Source: Flavobacteriaceae bacterium
Lineage (GTDB): Bacteria; Bacteroidota; Bacteroidia; Flavobacteriales; Flavobacteriaceae
DNA length: 38,372 nt
Assembly: GCA_025800395.1 (NCBI GenBank)
Contig: JAOXRU010000427.1
Span: 1 to 38,372 of the forward strand
Direction of reading: 5' to 3'
Positions 1 to 6,810 of the stretch are shown piece after piece; position 1 is the stretch's first letter, and every line of letters begins with the position of its first letter. Made by a program: the position numbers and the translations under genes. The notes under the pieces are model-generated. The model searched no databases. It had not been told where the DNA came from and worked only from the letters and a program-made list of their open reading frames with translations.

Positions 1-1
1 A

Positions 2-244
2 AGTGTTGAAATTATAGGAGTTTCTTTTAGGGATTCAAAAAATAACTGGAAGCAAACAATTAGTTCAAAAAAACTTGATTGGCCCCAATTATTTAATTCA
101 GATTTAAATGCTCATAAGAAACTTGGTGTAACTGTTTTTCCCACAAAAATCCTTATTGATACGAACAAGAGAATCATAAACGTCTATCAAGGAAATTCTA
201 AAAAATTCTATACGGAAATTAACTCATTCCTTAAAGGAGATTAA
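2..244 (+). CDS. C-terminal part of a thioredoxin-fold (TlpA/AhpC-TSA-like) protein, 5' truncated
   Basis: An open frame enters from the left edge and ends at TAA 242-244, giving about 80 residues. The sequence VEIIGVSFRD, then a KKLGVTVFPTKILID stretch and a closing YQGNSKKFYTEINSFL helix, match the second half of a thioredoxin fold. VFPT supplies the cis-proline that faces the active site, followed by the beta-hairpin and final helix. The CxxC or peroxidatic cysteine would lie outside the window, so redoxin and peroxiredoxin-like roles cannot be separated. The gene converges on the next one, with 9 bp between the stops. Confidence 0.7.
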   Translation, partial: SVEIIGVSFRDSKNNWKQTISSKKLDWPQLFNSDLNAHKKLGVTVFPTKILIDTNKRIINVYQGNSKKFYTEINSFLKGD

Positions 245-253
245 ATATGTTTT

Positions 254-781
254 CTATTTCTTAATAAACACATATCCAATTCCAAAACGAAACATTTCGC
301 GTGCTGTATCAAACTTAATCAAAAAGCTAATTCTCTTGAAATTATAAAAAATTCCCATATCTGCACCATAAGATGGCCTTAGGCCCGAATTGTCAAAATA
401 TATGGTATAGCCGCCTTCCTCATAAAAATACAGAGGCTTGTAATTTGGTCCATAATATATTTTAAATCCTGCCGTAATACCTAAAGCGTGAGATGGCTTT
501 CGCAATAGATAATGACTCAAACCAATATTAGCATTATAAAAATTGATACTACTATCATCCGTAGTATTCGCTATTTGATTAGGGTTATAGTCTTGTAAAT
601 AGGCACTTACACCAAGTTGTACCCCTATATGTTTTCCAAAAAAGTAATTGGCTTCAACTCCTGGCGCTTGTAAAAATTTTGAATATCCATGTGTCATCCA
701 CAAATTGGCCTTTTGTGCCTTCAAATTAAAACTAACGCTTATTAAAGCACATACTAATATGGTATTAAATAATCTATTCAT
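254..781 (-). CDS. Hypothetical exported protein, probable small outer-membrane beta-barrel
   Basis: 175 residues. The N-terminus has a lysine-free but clear signal peptide (MNRLFNTILVCALISVSFNLKAQ, cleavage likely after KAQ). The rest alternates aromatic and polar residues (ANYFFGKHIGVQLGVSAYL, NANIGLSHYLL, ALGITAGFKIYYG) and ends in a strand with terminal aromatics (FRFGIGYVFIKK), as in outer-membrane beta-barrels. No named family is recognised. The ATG at 779-781 lies inside the end of the CotH-like gene (8-bp overlap), so the two are probably co-transcribed and translationally coupled. A structural or porin-like role is inference from the fold signal only. Confidence 0.6.
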   Translation of the reverse strand: MNRLFNTILVCALISVSFNLKAQKANLWMTHGYSKFLQAPGVEANYFFGKHIGVQLGVSAYLQDYNPNQIANTTDDSSINFYNANIGLSHYLLRKPSHALGITAGFKIYYGPNYKPLYFYEEGGYTIYFDNSGLRPSYGADMGIFYNFKRISFLIKFDTAREMFRFGIGYVFIKK

Positions 782-2069
782 TCTCTAGAGTAATTAGCAC
801 AGATTTTATAAAAGCATTTCGTTGGTTGTTAAAAACAATAAGTTCTTGAATGGCATCTTCCCATTTGCTATAGGAAATTGTATTCCATTTTTTCTGATGG
901 TTATTATACTCTGGAGCAATTTTATCTTTTAATTGCAGAATTATACTAGCTACTCTTTGCTCCTCAAAGACCTTTTCTACATAAAATTTGTAACGCTCTA
1001 GAAACTGATTTCTAAACTTCTTGTTTTTTATTAGATGATTAAAAATGAAGAACCCATCTATTTTATCTATCTCTTCATCTTTCTTATATAAATTCCCAAT
1101 CCAAAGCTTTTGTTCATTTCCTTTGCGAAACCCCCAATCGGAATCATGGACTACCCAACGCCATTTTCTATGATTAGAGGATGTTTTATCTCTCCACCAT
1201 TTTACATTTTCCAATGGCCAATCTGTTTTGTGCACATAGGTATTAATAATGATGTAATCTATATAACTATCTATCTCGATAAGATTTCCAAACTGATTGT
1301 AATTGGTATCTACACTCAAATCATTATTGTTAAGATAGTCTACCACTACTGACAAATAATCTGAAGAAGAGCCATCATCGGCTTCCGGATTCACTTCTGA
1401 TCCTTCTAAAAGGTCTACGGTATCATCATCCACATCATAATGGTATTTGAAATGATGTGGGGTTATCATCTCTCGCATATTGTATATTCCCCAATACTGG
1501 CCATTTAAATAGAGAACACTTGGCCGATATGCCTGATAGTCTACCTTAGCAAAATCTTTTATTATTTCTGTAATCGCAGCATCTCTAAGATGTGTAATAC
1601 CAAAATCATTACCCGAGTTTCTCAGAAATAATCTTTTGTATTTTTTAATCTCTTGGTCTGGGAAAAGCTGATGTTTCAAATTTTTCTTACCGTATTCTTT
1701 GCGCCAGTATAAACCAATAGATTTCATGGGTTTTTGTCGACTACATTTACCCTTAATTCTAAAACCTACACTATCTGCAAACACCAATTCCTTATTTTCA
1801 TAAAAGGATATTTTAGCGGGGTACTCCCATTTTTGATTAAAATTTGCCACCATGGGGCAGTCTGCATAGCTAATTCCATTACTGCCAACGACATATAATC
1901 CGCTATTTTCAGACCATAGATATTTATCTTCTATTTGCAATTTAACTACAGGTAAAACATTCTGATCTTGAATTATGGGTAAGTCATCATTCTTACAACC
2001 CATAACAACCAAAAAAAGTATTCCAATAATTTTAAGGAATATCGGTTTTTTTCTAATCGCGCACATCAT
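774..2069 (-). CDS. CotH kinase family lipoprotein
   Basis: 431 residues. A lipoprotein signal peptide ends in VVMGCKN (lipidated Cys about residue 25). The body carries the CotH signature: RIKGKCSR, FLRNSGNDFGITHLRDA, then YRPSVLYLNGQYWGIYNMRE, and a DSDWGF segment (VVHDSDWGFRKG) at the place where CotH kinases have their metal-binding aspartate. CotH proteins are atypical protein kinases known from spore coats and widespread, with unknown substrates, in Bacteroidota. The protein would sit on the outer membrane or surface. It is the first gene of a two-gene unit with the beta-barrel-like protein. The start could be either of two adjacent ATGs (2069 or 2066). Confidence 0.8.
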   Translation of the reverse strand: MMCAIRKKPIFLKIIGILFLVVMGCKNDDLPIIQDQNVLPVVKLQIEDKYLWSENSGLYVVGSNGISYADCPMVANFNQKWEYPAKISFYENKELVFADSVGFRIKGKCSRQKPMKSIGLYWRKEYGKKNLKHQLFPDQEIKKYKRLFLRNSGNDFGITHLRDAAITEIIKDFAKVDYQAYRPSVLYLNGQYWGIYNMREMITPHHFKYHYDVDDDTVDLLEGSEVNPEADDGSSSDYLSVVVDYLNNNDLSVDTNYNQFGNLIEIDSYIDYIIINTYVHKTDWPLENVKWWRDKTSSNHRKWRWVVHDSDWGFRKGNEQKLWIGNLYKKDEEIDKIDGFFIFNHLIKNKKFRNQFLERYKFYVEKVFEEQRVASIILQLKDKIAPEYNNHQKKWNTISYSKWEDAIQELIVFNNQRNAFIKSVLITLENE

Positions 2070-2093
2070 AAATTTTTATAAATATTTTCTTTT

Positions 2094-2125
2094 CAAAAAT
2101 AAATAATTCGCCTACGATTTAGCAA
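2094..2125 (-). promoter_or_regulatory. Candidate Bacteroidota promoter for the CotH-like gene
   Basis: On the minus strand TTG (2125-2123) is followed after 21 nt by TATTTTTG (2101-2094), a full match to the TAnnTTTG -7 consensus. The -7 box ends 24 nt before the ATG. Match by eye only. Confidence 0.4.
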
Positions 2126-2333
2126 GTACTTATAAATTTTTTATCCGATACCATTTTGCCTGATGATACCAATCTGCCAAGGACACTTCCAAAAATGCGG
2201 AGGCTATAGTACTTCATTGGTCGATTCGTTTTCTAATACCGTTCTAGATTAAAATGCCCTTAAAAGAAATAAATGTTACAAGAAAATTAGAATAAACCGT
2301 GCATAAGTTATATCCCACATGCGTTAAATTAGC

Positions 2334-2771
2334 TTACTTCACCAAAGCAACGCTACATTTTGTAAGTATATAATTAAAATGTTCTACCTCATCTGCATTT
2401 AATTGCAAAATGCCCGTAACCCGCACTACAGCATCGGTTTTTATGTTCCTATTTTTAACCAATTGCAACTCCACTACTGTTTCTGGTCCTCCTACTCCGC
2501 AAAAAAAACATGAAGACATGGGTCCTTTCGACAATATATAGAGTTTGTTTTTAGGATCTATATTTAAAAAATACCCTATCATGGTAACTTTCTTTCCCTC
2601 CAACGCTTTCATTTCTTTAGAAAATGCTGGATATAAAAACGGTGCATCATAGGCAGCAAAGTACTTTTCGGTAAAAGTAATATTTGCCAATTGCTTCCAA
2701 TTTATTTTTTGCTGCCCCCAACAGTAGGTACTTATACAAAATGCCAACAAAATAATATAATTACTTCTCAT
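2334..2771 (-). CDS. Small periplasmic protein, DUF3299-like, partner of the ABC module
   Basis: 145 residues with a signal peptide (MRSNYIILLAFCISTYCWGQ). The mature part reads INWKQLANITF..., EGKKVTMIGYFL, then a Cys motif SSCFFCGVGGPETVVELQL and VRVTGIL. The order 'W..L', 'G..V...GF/Y', 'Cys-rich PPP-like motif', 'V.G.L' resembles DUF3299 proteins. In Proteobacteria these accompany Zur-controlled LolCDE-like zinc ABC systems (Zrg of Vibrio, PA4063-PA4066 of Pseudomonas). The Cys pair CFFC could bind metal. The gene overlaps the permease gene by 11 bp and is the last of the operon. The DUF3299 relationship is a judgement from motif order, not a search. Confidence 0.6.
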   Translation of the reverse strand: MRSNYIILLAFCISTYCWGQQKINWKQLANITFTEKYFAAYDAPFLYPAFSKEMKALEGKKVTMIGYFLNIDPKNKLYILSKGPMSSCFFCGVGGPETVVELQLVKNRNIKTDAVVRVTGILQLNADEVEHFNYILTKCSVALVK

Positions 2772-4053
2772 GGTACAGTAGTTTAGGTATATTCATTTTA
2801 AGTATTGGATATGCTGCAATTGCAACCGCCAAAATAAGTGGCACGGAAACAGTAAAAAGAACTTGTATTATATCAGCTATTTGCATAGGAAATGCTAAAA
2901 AAGGTACATAAATATCGGCTATATTATCCAACAAGATATAATACCCAATACATAATGCCAAGCATGCTAAAACTAAAGATGCACTAGCAATGCATGCCAC
3001 CTCCACAATTAATATAGTTACAAGCTGTAACGGGGTAGCACCATAAGTACGCATAAGCATGAGGTCGAAACGCTGCTCTTCTACCATCTTATACAAATGT
3101 ATTGCCATACTAATACCCGAAATCACAAGTACCAAATAGGCAATTGCCCCTATAGATTGAAGACCAAAACCAGTAAAACGATGCAATTTATCCAATTCGT
3201 ATTTAGGTATAGCTGCTTGCAAATTAGTTTTGGTATTTATATGTCTATTATATCGTAGCAATGCTGCCATATTTTTAAAACGCAAAAGCAAAGCAGTAAT
3301 TTGTTTCTCACTATGCGCAGACTTGGTGGGTTGCAGTTTTTGGTGCCCATCTTCATGCCCATGCAATGTATTGTTATGTGCAGCCAAGGCATCTTTATGC
3401 CCTCCGTCTTGGTGCTGTTTATGTGGTTCGGATGCTTCGTGTTCGTGCAATTCCCAAACCGTTTCTAATTGCGTTATAATTAGTCGATCTATGGGCTGTT
3501 GGGTAGGTTTTAAAATACCCACTACACGCAAGGGTTTTTCATGTACTTCTACTTCATTATCCACCAAACCATGAGCACTTTTAAAGGTGTCGCCCAACTT
3601 TAAATTTAATTTCTTTGCTACACTGCTTCCGAGCACTACCTGCATGCTTGCTGTTACATACTGCCCCAATTGCAATTCGGCGTTATAGAGTTTTACAAAT
3701 TCTACATTGGTTCCAACAATTCGATATCCTTTATAATTGTCGCCATAAGCAATAGGAACCGCTGTTTTTACCATAGGATGCTCGCCTATTCTTTGGGCAT
3801 CTTCGAGGGCAATATTGCCCGTAGGATTATCTATATGCAATACAGATGCCAATATCAATTGCAAAGGGCTTCCTTTAGCACCAACCACCAACTCTATATC
3901 GGACAAACTATGTTGTAACTGATAATCGGTACCAGATTTTAACTGCTGAAGTCCAACCAACAAAGCAATACTAATTCCAAAACTAAATACATTTAGCGTG
4001 GTATATAGTGGCTTATGCCGTAAATTCTTTATGCCTAACTTCCAAATATTCAT
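2761..4053 (-). CDS. FtsX/MacB-type ABC permease with a histidine-rich periplasmic loop
   Basis: 430 residues from the ATG at 4051-4053. A TTG two codons upstream would add only MF and is less likely. The fold is that of type VII (LolC/MacB) permeases: an N-terminal TM helix (about 18-36), a large periplasmic domain, and three C-terminal TM helices with the usual LMLMRTYGATPLQL segment. Residues 203-247, between an ETVWEL strand and ITALLLRFKN, hold ten histidines (203, 205, 211, 214, 219, 226, 231, 233, 237, 247) among acidic residues, as in zinc-binding loops. The start overlaps the ATPase stop as ATGA, so the two are translationally coupled. Likely role: mechanotransmission coupled to metal or lipoprotein handling in the envelope. 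Substrate is inferred. Confidence 0.82.
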   Translation of the reverse strand: MNIWKLGIKNLRHKPLYTTLNVFSFGISIALLVGLQQLKSGTDYQLQHSLSDIELVVGAKGSPLQLILASVLHIDNPTGNIALEDAQRIGEHPMVKTAVPIAYGDNYKGYRIVGTNVEFVKLYNAELQLGQYVTASMQVVLGSSVAKKLNLKLGDTFKSAHGLVDNEVEVHEKPLRVVGILKPTQQPIDRLIITQLETVWELHEHEASEPHKQHQDGGHKDALAAHNNTLHGHEDGHQKLQPTKSAHSEKQITALLLRFKNMAALLRYNRHINTKTNLQAAIPKYELDKLHRFTGFGLQSIGAIAYLVLVISGISMAIHLYKMVEEQRFDLMLMRTYGATPLQLVTILIVEVACIASASLVLACLALCIGYYILLDNIADIYVPFLAFPMQIADIIQVLFTVSVPLILAVAIAAYPILKMNIPKLLYHEK

Positions 4054-4679
4054 AAACAAACAGTTTTAGAAAACAAAGATTGAATTCGGGTATCGTGAGA
4101 TATCACCACCAAATTGGCTTTGGTTTGTGCTGCTTGCTCTTGTAGCAAGTCGATAACGATTTTACTATTTTCCGTATCTAAGCTAGAAGTAGGCTCATCT
4201 GCAAATATTACTTTAGGTTGGTGTACCACAGCCATGGCAATGTTTAGTCGCTGTAATTGCCCCTCACTTAGTTCGTAAATTCTAGACTTTTTGTGCGCCA
4301 ACAAATCCAAACGTTCTAATAAAAGGTTTATAGCCCTAGGATCTATTTTTTTCTTGCTCAAAAAAAGTCTTGCATGTATATTATCCAAAACATGAAGCGA
4401 CTGTATTGCATGTTTTTTCTGAAAAACCAAACCAATATGTTGCCCACGAAATCGATCCCTTTCTTTGGTAGTAAGTTCAAATATATCTACGTTATCTATA
4501 CACACACTTCCCCTTGCAGGCTTAAGCAATCCTGCCATAAGATGCATCCAAGTGGTCTTACCTACACCAGATTTACCTAAAACCAGTAAATCTTTGGCGT
4601 CCTCTAATACTAAATTAGGAAAAGCAAATCTGCTTTCTTTGTTTTTATAGCGGTATTCTAGTTTGCTTAATGCGATCAT
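4050..4679 (-). CDS. LolD/MacB-type ABC transporter ATP-binding protein
   Basis: 209 residues, a complete short ATPase. Walker A is GKSGVGKT at 35-42, the Q-loop is VFQKKH, the signature is LSEGQLQRL (LSEGQ in place of LSGGQ), Walker B and D-loop are VIFADEPTSSLD, and the switch histidine is in VVISHD. Length and motifs fit the LolD/FtsE/MacB group, which energises FtsX-like permeases. Such complexes do not carry substrates through the membrane but move the periplasmic domain. Its stop overlaps the permease start by 4 nt (ATGA). It lies 62 bp after the unknown gene at 4742-5239. Confidence 0.9.
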   Translation of the reverse strand: MIALSKLEYRYKNKESRFAFPNLVLEDAKDLLVLGKSGVGKTTWMHLMAGLLKPARGSVCIDNVDIFELTTKERDRFRGQHIGLVFQKKHAIQSLHVLDNIHARLFLSKKKIDPRAINLLLERLDLLAHKKSRIYELSEGQLQRLNIAMAVVHQPKVIFADEPTSSLDTENSKIVIDLLQEQAAQTKANLVVISHDTRIQSLFSKTVCL

Positions 4680-4741
4680 TTTTATTCTTTGAAATATGTC
4701 CTTTACTATTATTTTTTAGTCCGTAATAATTGTCTCACACG

Positions 4742-5239
4742 CTAATTTAGAACATAATTTTCTATAAAAAACAAACTATGGTAAGTGTTTATAAAACGCG
4801 CCTTCCTTCTCTGGTAAATTTTGGCATGGAGTTTTACAGGATGCTTCAAAAAAAAGCTTATACTATTGTTAAACATCTCTATACGTTTATTTAAGTAATA
4901 CGACAAAACAGCTATGTAGGCATTCTTTTTTTCGCACAGTAAATTGCAATGCCTACTTTGTTTAGTCAGCTCTGCGCATAAGTCCCTTAATACTTTAATT
5001 TCCGAAAACAGTTGTCCTTCTGTTGCTTCTTTAATAATCTTATTGTCATCGGCAAGTACAAAGCAAACCGATGTAATTTGTTCTCTTTCTATGCAATCTT
5101 TTAGACCGGTAAGTGTATCTATATCCAACGAAAGGCAATTGCCTAAAGTCGCATAAAAAAACTGTTCCTTATCGAAAGTTTTTGTGATAATTGTCTCCAT
5201 ACAATCGGTAGGACATACAAAGTAAAGGCTTTTCTGCAT
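4742..5239 (-). CDS. Unknown soluble protein in the metal-linked operon
   Basis: 165 residues with no signal peptide or TM helix and eight cysteines, including C9 and C13 in YFVCPTDC and two further Cys in a HCNLLCEKK segment. The first half reads FFYATLGNCLSLD..., TLTGLKDCIEREQITSVCFVLADDNKII, an alternating beta-alpha pattern. The Cys near the N-terminus, the LGN turn and the 'helix then CFVLADDNKI strand' faintly recall beta-carbonic anhydrases, but the His/Cys zinc ligands of that family are not evident. The C-terminal half is helical and basic. The gene starts with a 1-nt overlap (TAATG) on the previous gene. I do not recognise the family with confidence. Confidence 0.65.
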   Translation of the reverse strand: MQKSLYFVCPTDCMETIITKTFDKEQFFYATLGNCLSLDIDTLTGLKDCIEREQITSVCFVLADDNKIIKEATEGQLFSEIKVLRDLCAELTKQSRHCNLLCEKKNAYIAVLSYYLNKRIEMFNNSISFFLKHPVKLHAKIYQRRKARFINTYHSLFFIENYVLN

Positions 5240-5703
5240 TAGTCTAACTCATAAGGAAAAGAAGAATGATGCACATCTATTTTCAATTCACCATCTAATA
5301 CTCTGTAGCCAAATGTATATTCTACTTTTGTTTCCTCTCCATCCAAATCTGTAAAATAATAATTACCCATAGCCAGTGCCCTATTTTCCTCTAATATAAT
5401 ATTGGCATTTTCGAAGCGCACCTTAGTCCATGGTTGTATTGCAAAACCCTTGTCTTCTTTACAAACCCGATCCGAACCAGCAATAAAATACGATAGTGCT
5501 TCTGGCTTCGTTGGCCGAAATTGCTCTACAGCACATTTGGTAGGTTTAAACGAAACTGCACCATGCCGAAAAGCATATAAACGATCTAGAAAATCGTTTG
5601 CAAAAATTTCGCAAGCGGCTCTATCTTCTTTTAAAGATCCAATTTTCACCACTCCCGAACCCCATAGTTCTTGGGCATCTAATACTTGTTTTTTTGTAAT
5701 CAT
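5239..5703 (-). CDS. NTF2-like protein of the type often labelled phosphoribosyl-AMP cyclohydrolase
   Basis: 154 residues, no signal peptide. The pattern VLDAQELWGSGVVKIG at the start, VSFKPTKCAVEQFRPTKPEALSYF in the middle, and PWTKVRFEN..., ALAMGNYYFTD, KVEYTFGY and a closing HHSSFPY match a family with an NTF2/SnoaL-like cone fold. Databases often name it phosphoribosyl-AMP cyclohydrolase, although it lacks the Cys zinc ligands of true HisI. Function is unknown. The paired His in VHHSS and the conserved PW.KV face could form a small-molecule or metal pocket. Its stop overlaps the next start by one base, so both are made from one message. Family recalled from motifs, not searched. Confidence 0.65.
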   Translation of the reverse strand: MITKKQVLDAQELWGSGVVKIGSLKEDRAACEIFANDFLDRLYAFRHGAVSFKPTKCAVEQFRPTKPEALSYFIAGSDRVCKEDKGFAIQPWTKVRFENANIILEENRALAMGNYYFTDLDGEETKVEYTFGYRVLDGELKIDVHHSSFPYELD

Positions 5704-5829
5704 AATGCTATTTAAATAATAATATATTTCAATGGTATTGCATATTGTAGAATCCTAATCTCCATTTGTTAATAAATTCCTATTTATTGGAGCTATTTTA
5801 GTCTAGAAATGGTATAAGCAAACAAATAC

Positions 5830-6234
5830 CTATTGGTTATGCACACAACAGCCATCTTCTTTGCATTGGCAATATCTTAGATTGTATAAATGCAACACTA
5901 CCAAGGCCATGGCTGCAATATAAGTTACTACTTCTGGTAAGGCTACCCACCCTAGTCTTTCGTTAACAATGGTGAGAAACAAAGCAATCCAACTCATCCA
6001 TAGTGCAGGTTTAATCCAACGCTTATTGGTTGTTTTGGTTGTTTGATAAACCGCTAAAAAGGATATTGCCAAAAAGAAATAATCTATCCATTTCCACCAG
6101 TTTGGTGCAGCATCACAACAGCTTACCGAACAACTTTGCACGATAAATATAAATGGTGTTGCGAAACAGTGTATCATACAAAGTCCACTGGCCAGAGCAC
6201 CTATAGTATCGGATTTTTTTAAACTTAAATTCAT
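5830..6234 (-). CDS. MerC-domain inner-membrane protein, first gene of the operon
   Basis: 134 residues with four predicted TM helices (about 9-33, 48-66, 76-93, 98-118). The MerC hallmark is the Cys pair in the first helix, CMIHC (C19, C23), followed by SCSVSCC (C35, C39, C40). The cytosolic tail adds YCQCKEDGCCVH (C122, C124, C129, C130, H132), a second likely metal site. MerC carries mercuric ion in mer operons. In Bacteroidota MerC-domain proteins often sit beside Fur-family genes with no mercuric reductase, as here, so a role in zinc or another thiophilic metal is more likely than mercury resistance. A leader of roughly 140 nt separates the inferred transcription start from the ATG. Confidence 0.85.
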   Translation of the reverse strand: MNLSLKKSDTIGALASGLCMIHCFATPFIFIVQSCSVSCCDAAPNWWKWIDYFFLAISFLAVYQTTKTTNKRWIKPALWMSWIALFLTIVNERLGWVALPEVVTYIAAMALVVLHLYNLRYCQCKEDGCCVHNQ

Positions 6235-6366
6235 TGTACTTAATATTTCTACATAAAAATGCCATTACACATGCTATAAACACACTCCCGTATCGTATCA
6301 TCCTATACTCTTATTCTATACTAAACAGATTACAAAGCGTACAAAACCAATACATGTTTTTCTTAA

Positions 6367-6381
6367 TGCAACTCAGTTGCA
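6367..6381. promoter_or_regulatory. Palindromic operator 1 (Zur/Fur-like box)
   Basis: TGCAACTCAGTTGCA is a perfect 7-1-7 inverted repeat. It overlaps the last two bases of the minus-strand -7 box and covers the expected start point of the MerC operon. The same arms recur 38 bp away at 6405-6419. Such paired palindromes next to a Fur-family gene are typical operators of that gene's product. Binding is inferred. Confidence 0.75.
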
Positions 6382-6409
6382 AATATAAAAAGAAGATTTG
6401 TTAATGCAA
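6380..6409 (-). promoter_or_regulatory. Promoter of the MerC/ABC operon
   Basis: On the minus strand TTG (6409-6407) is followed after exactly 19 nt by TATATTTG (6387-6380), a complete match to the Bacteroidota TTG / TAnnTTTG promoter. The start point should fall near 6373, in the centre of operator 1. Confidence 0.6.
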
Positions 6410-6428
6410 CTAAGTTGCGTTAAATTTG
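6397..6428 (+). promoter_or_regulatory. Promoter of the Fur/Zur-like gene
   Basis: TTTG (6397-6400), a 20-nt spacer and TAAATTTG (6421-6428) match the Bacteroidota -33 / -7 consensus fully. The -7 box ends only 4 nt before the ATG, so the transcript would be leaderless or nearly so. Operator 2 sits entirely in the spacer, which implies autorepression. Confidence 0.6.
6405..6419. promoter_or_regulatory. Palindromic operator 2 (Zur/Fur-like box)
   Basis: TGCAACTAAGTTGCG matches operator 1 except at the centre and last base, and both sites are preceded by AA. It fills the spacer between the -33 and -7 boxes of the repressor gene's promoter and contains the -33 TTG of the opposite promoter. Occupation would block both directions. 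Confidence 0.75.
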
Positions 6429-6432
6429 TTGT

Positions 6433-6810
6433 ATGGGAATTCTCAGAAAGACAAAATCGTTGGACTTATTATTAAAAGAGTTTGATGCCACAACCAAAGC
6501 CATCTCGGTAGTAGAATTGGTAGATCGGTTGATGTTATCGGTAAACAAAAGCACCATATATAGGGCTTTAGACAAATTAGAAAAAGAAGGGATTTTGCAC
6601 TCTTTTTTAGACCAAAATGGCATTAAATGGTACGCCAAATGTCATGGTTGCTCCGCTTCGAAACATACAGATGTACATCCTCACTTTCAATGTAAAAATT
6701 GCGGAGAAGTAGAGTGTTTACCCATTAATTATTCGCTTCCCGGCCTAAACAATTACAAAGTAGAATCTACAAGTATACTGCTAACTGGGCTATGCGCACA
6801 GTGTACCTAA
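6433..6810 (+). CDS. Fur-family metalloregulator, probably Zur-like
   Basis: 125 residues. The N-terminal winged helix contains the recognition segment VNKSTIYRALDKLEKEGIL (about 38-54). The dimerisation domain has the Fur-family HPHFQCKNCGEVECL motif (CxxC at C87/C90) and a second CxxC near the end (LTGLCAQC, C121/C124), which together form the structural zinc site. C70, C73, H78, H82, H84 and C95 are further possible ligands. Shorter than E. coli Fur (148) and lacking Fur's N-terminal extension. Divergent from a metal-type ABC/MerC operon and flanked by two palindromes. Zinc sensing is inferred from this context; iron or peroxide sensing is not excluded. Confidence 0.88.
   Translation: MGILRKTKSLDLLLKEFDATTKAISVVELVDRLMLSVNKSTIYRALDKLEKEGILHSFLDQNGIKWYAKCHGCSASKHTDVHPHFQCKNCGEVECLPINYSLPGLNNYKVESTSILLTGLCAQCT

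Noticed and set aside
2130..2216. Minus-strand open stretch in the spacer (contains FLEVSLADWYHQAKWYR) that might be a gene remnant
   Set aside because: Only about 28 codons, no start codon, bounded by stops, and no family recognised. Composition alone does not distinguish it from chance.
5830..6810. Mercury-resistance (mer) operon
   Set aside because: MerC-domain protein is present, but there is no MerR-type regulator, MerA, MerT or MerP. The regulator is Fur-family.
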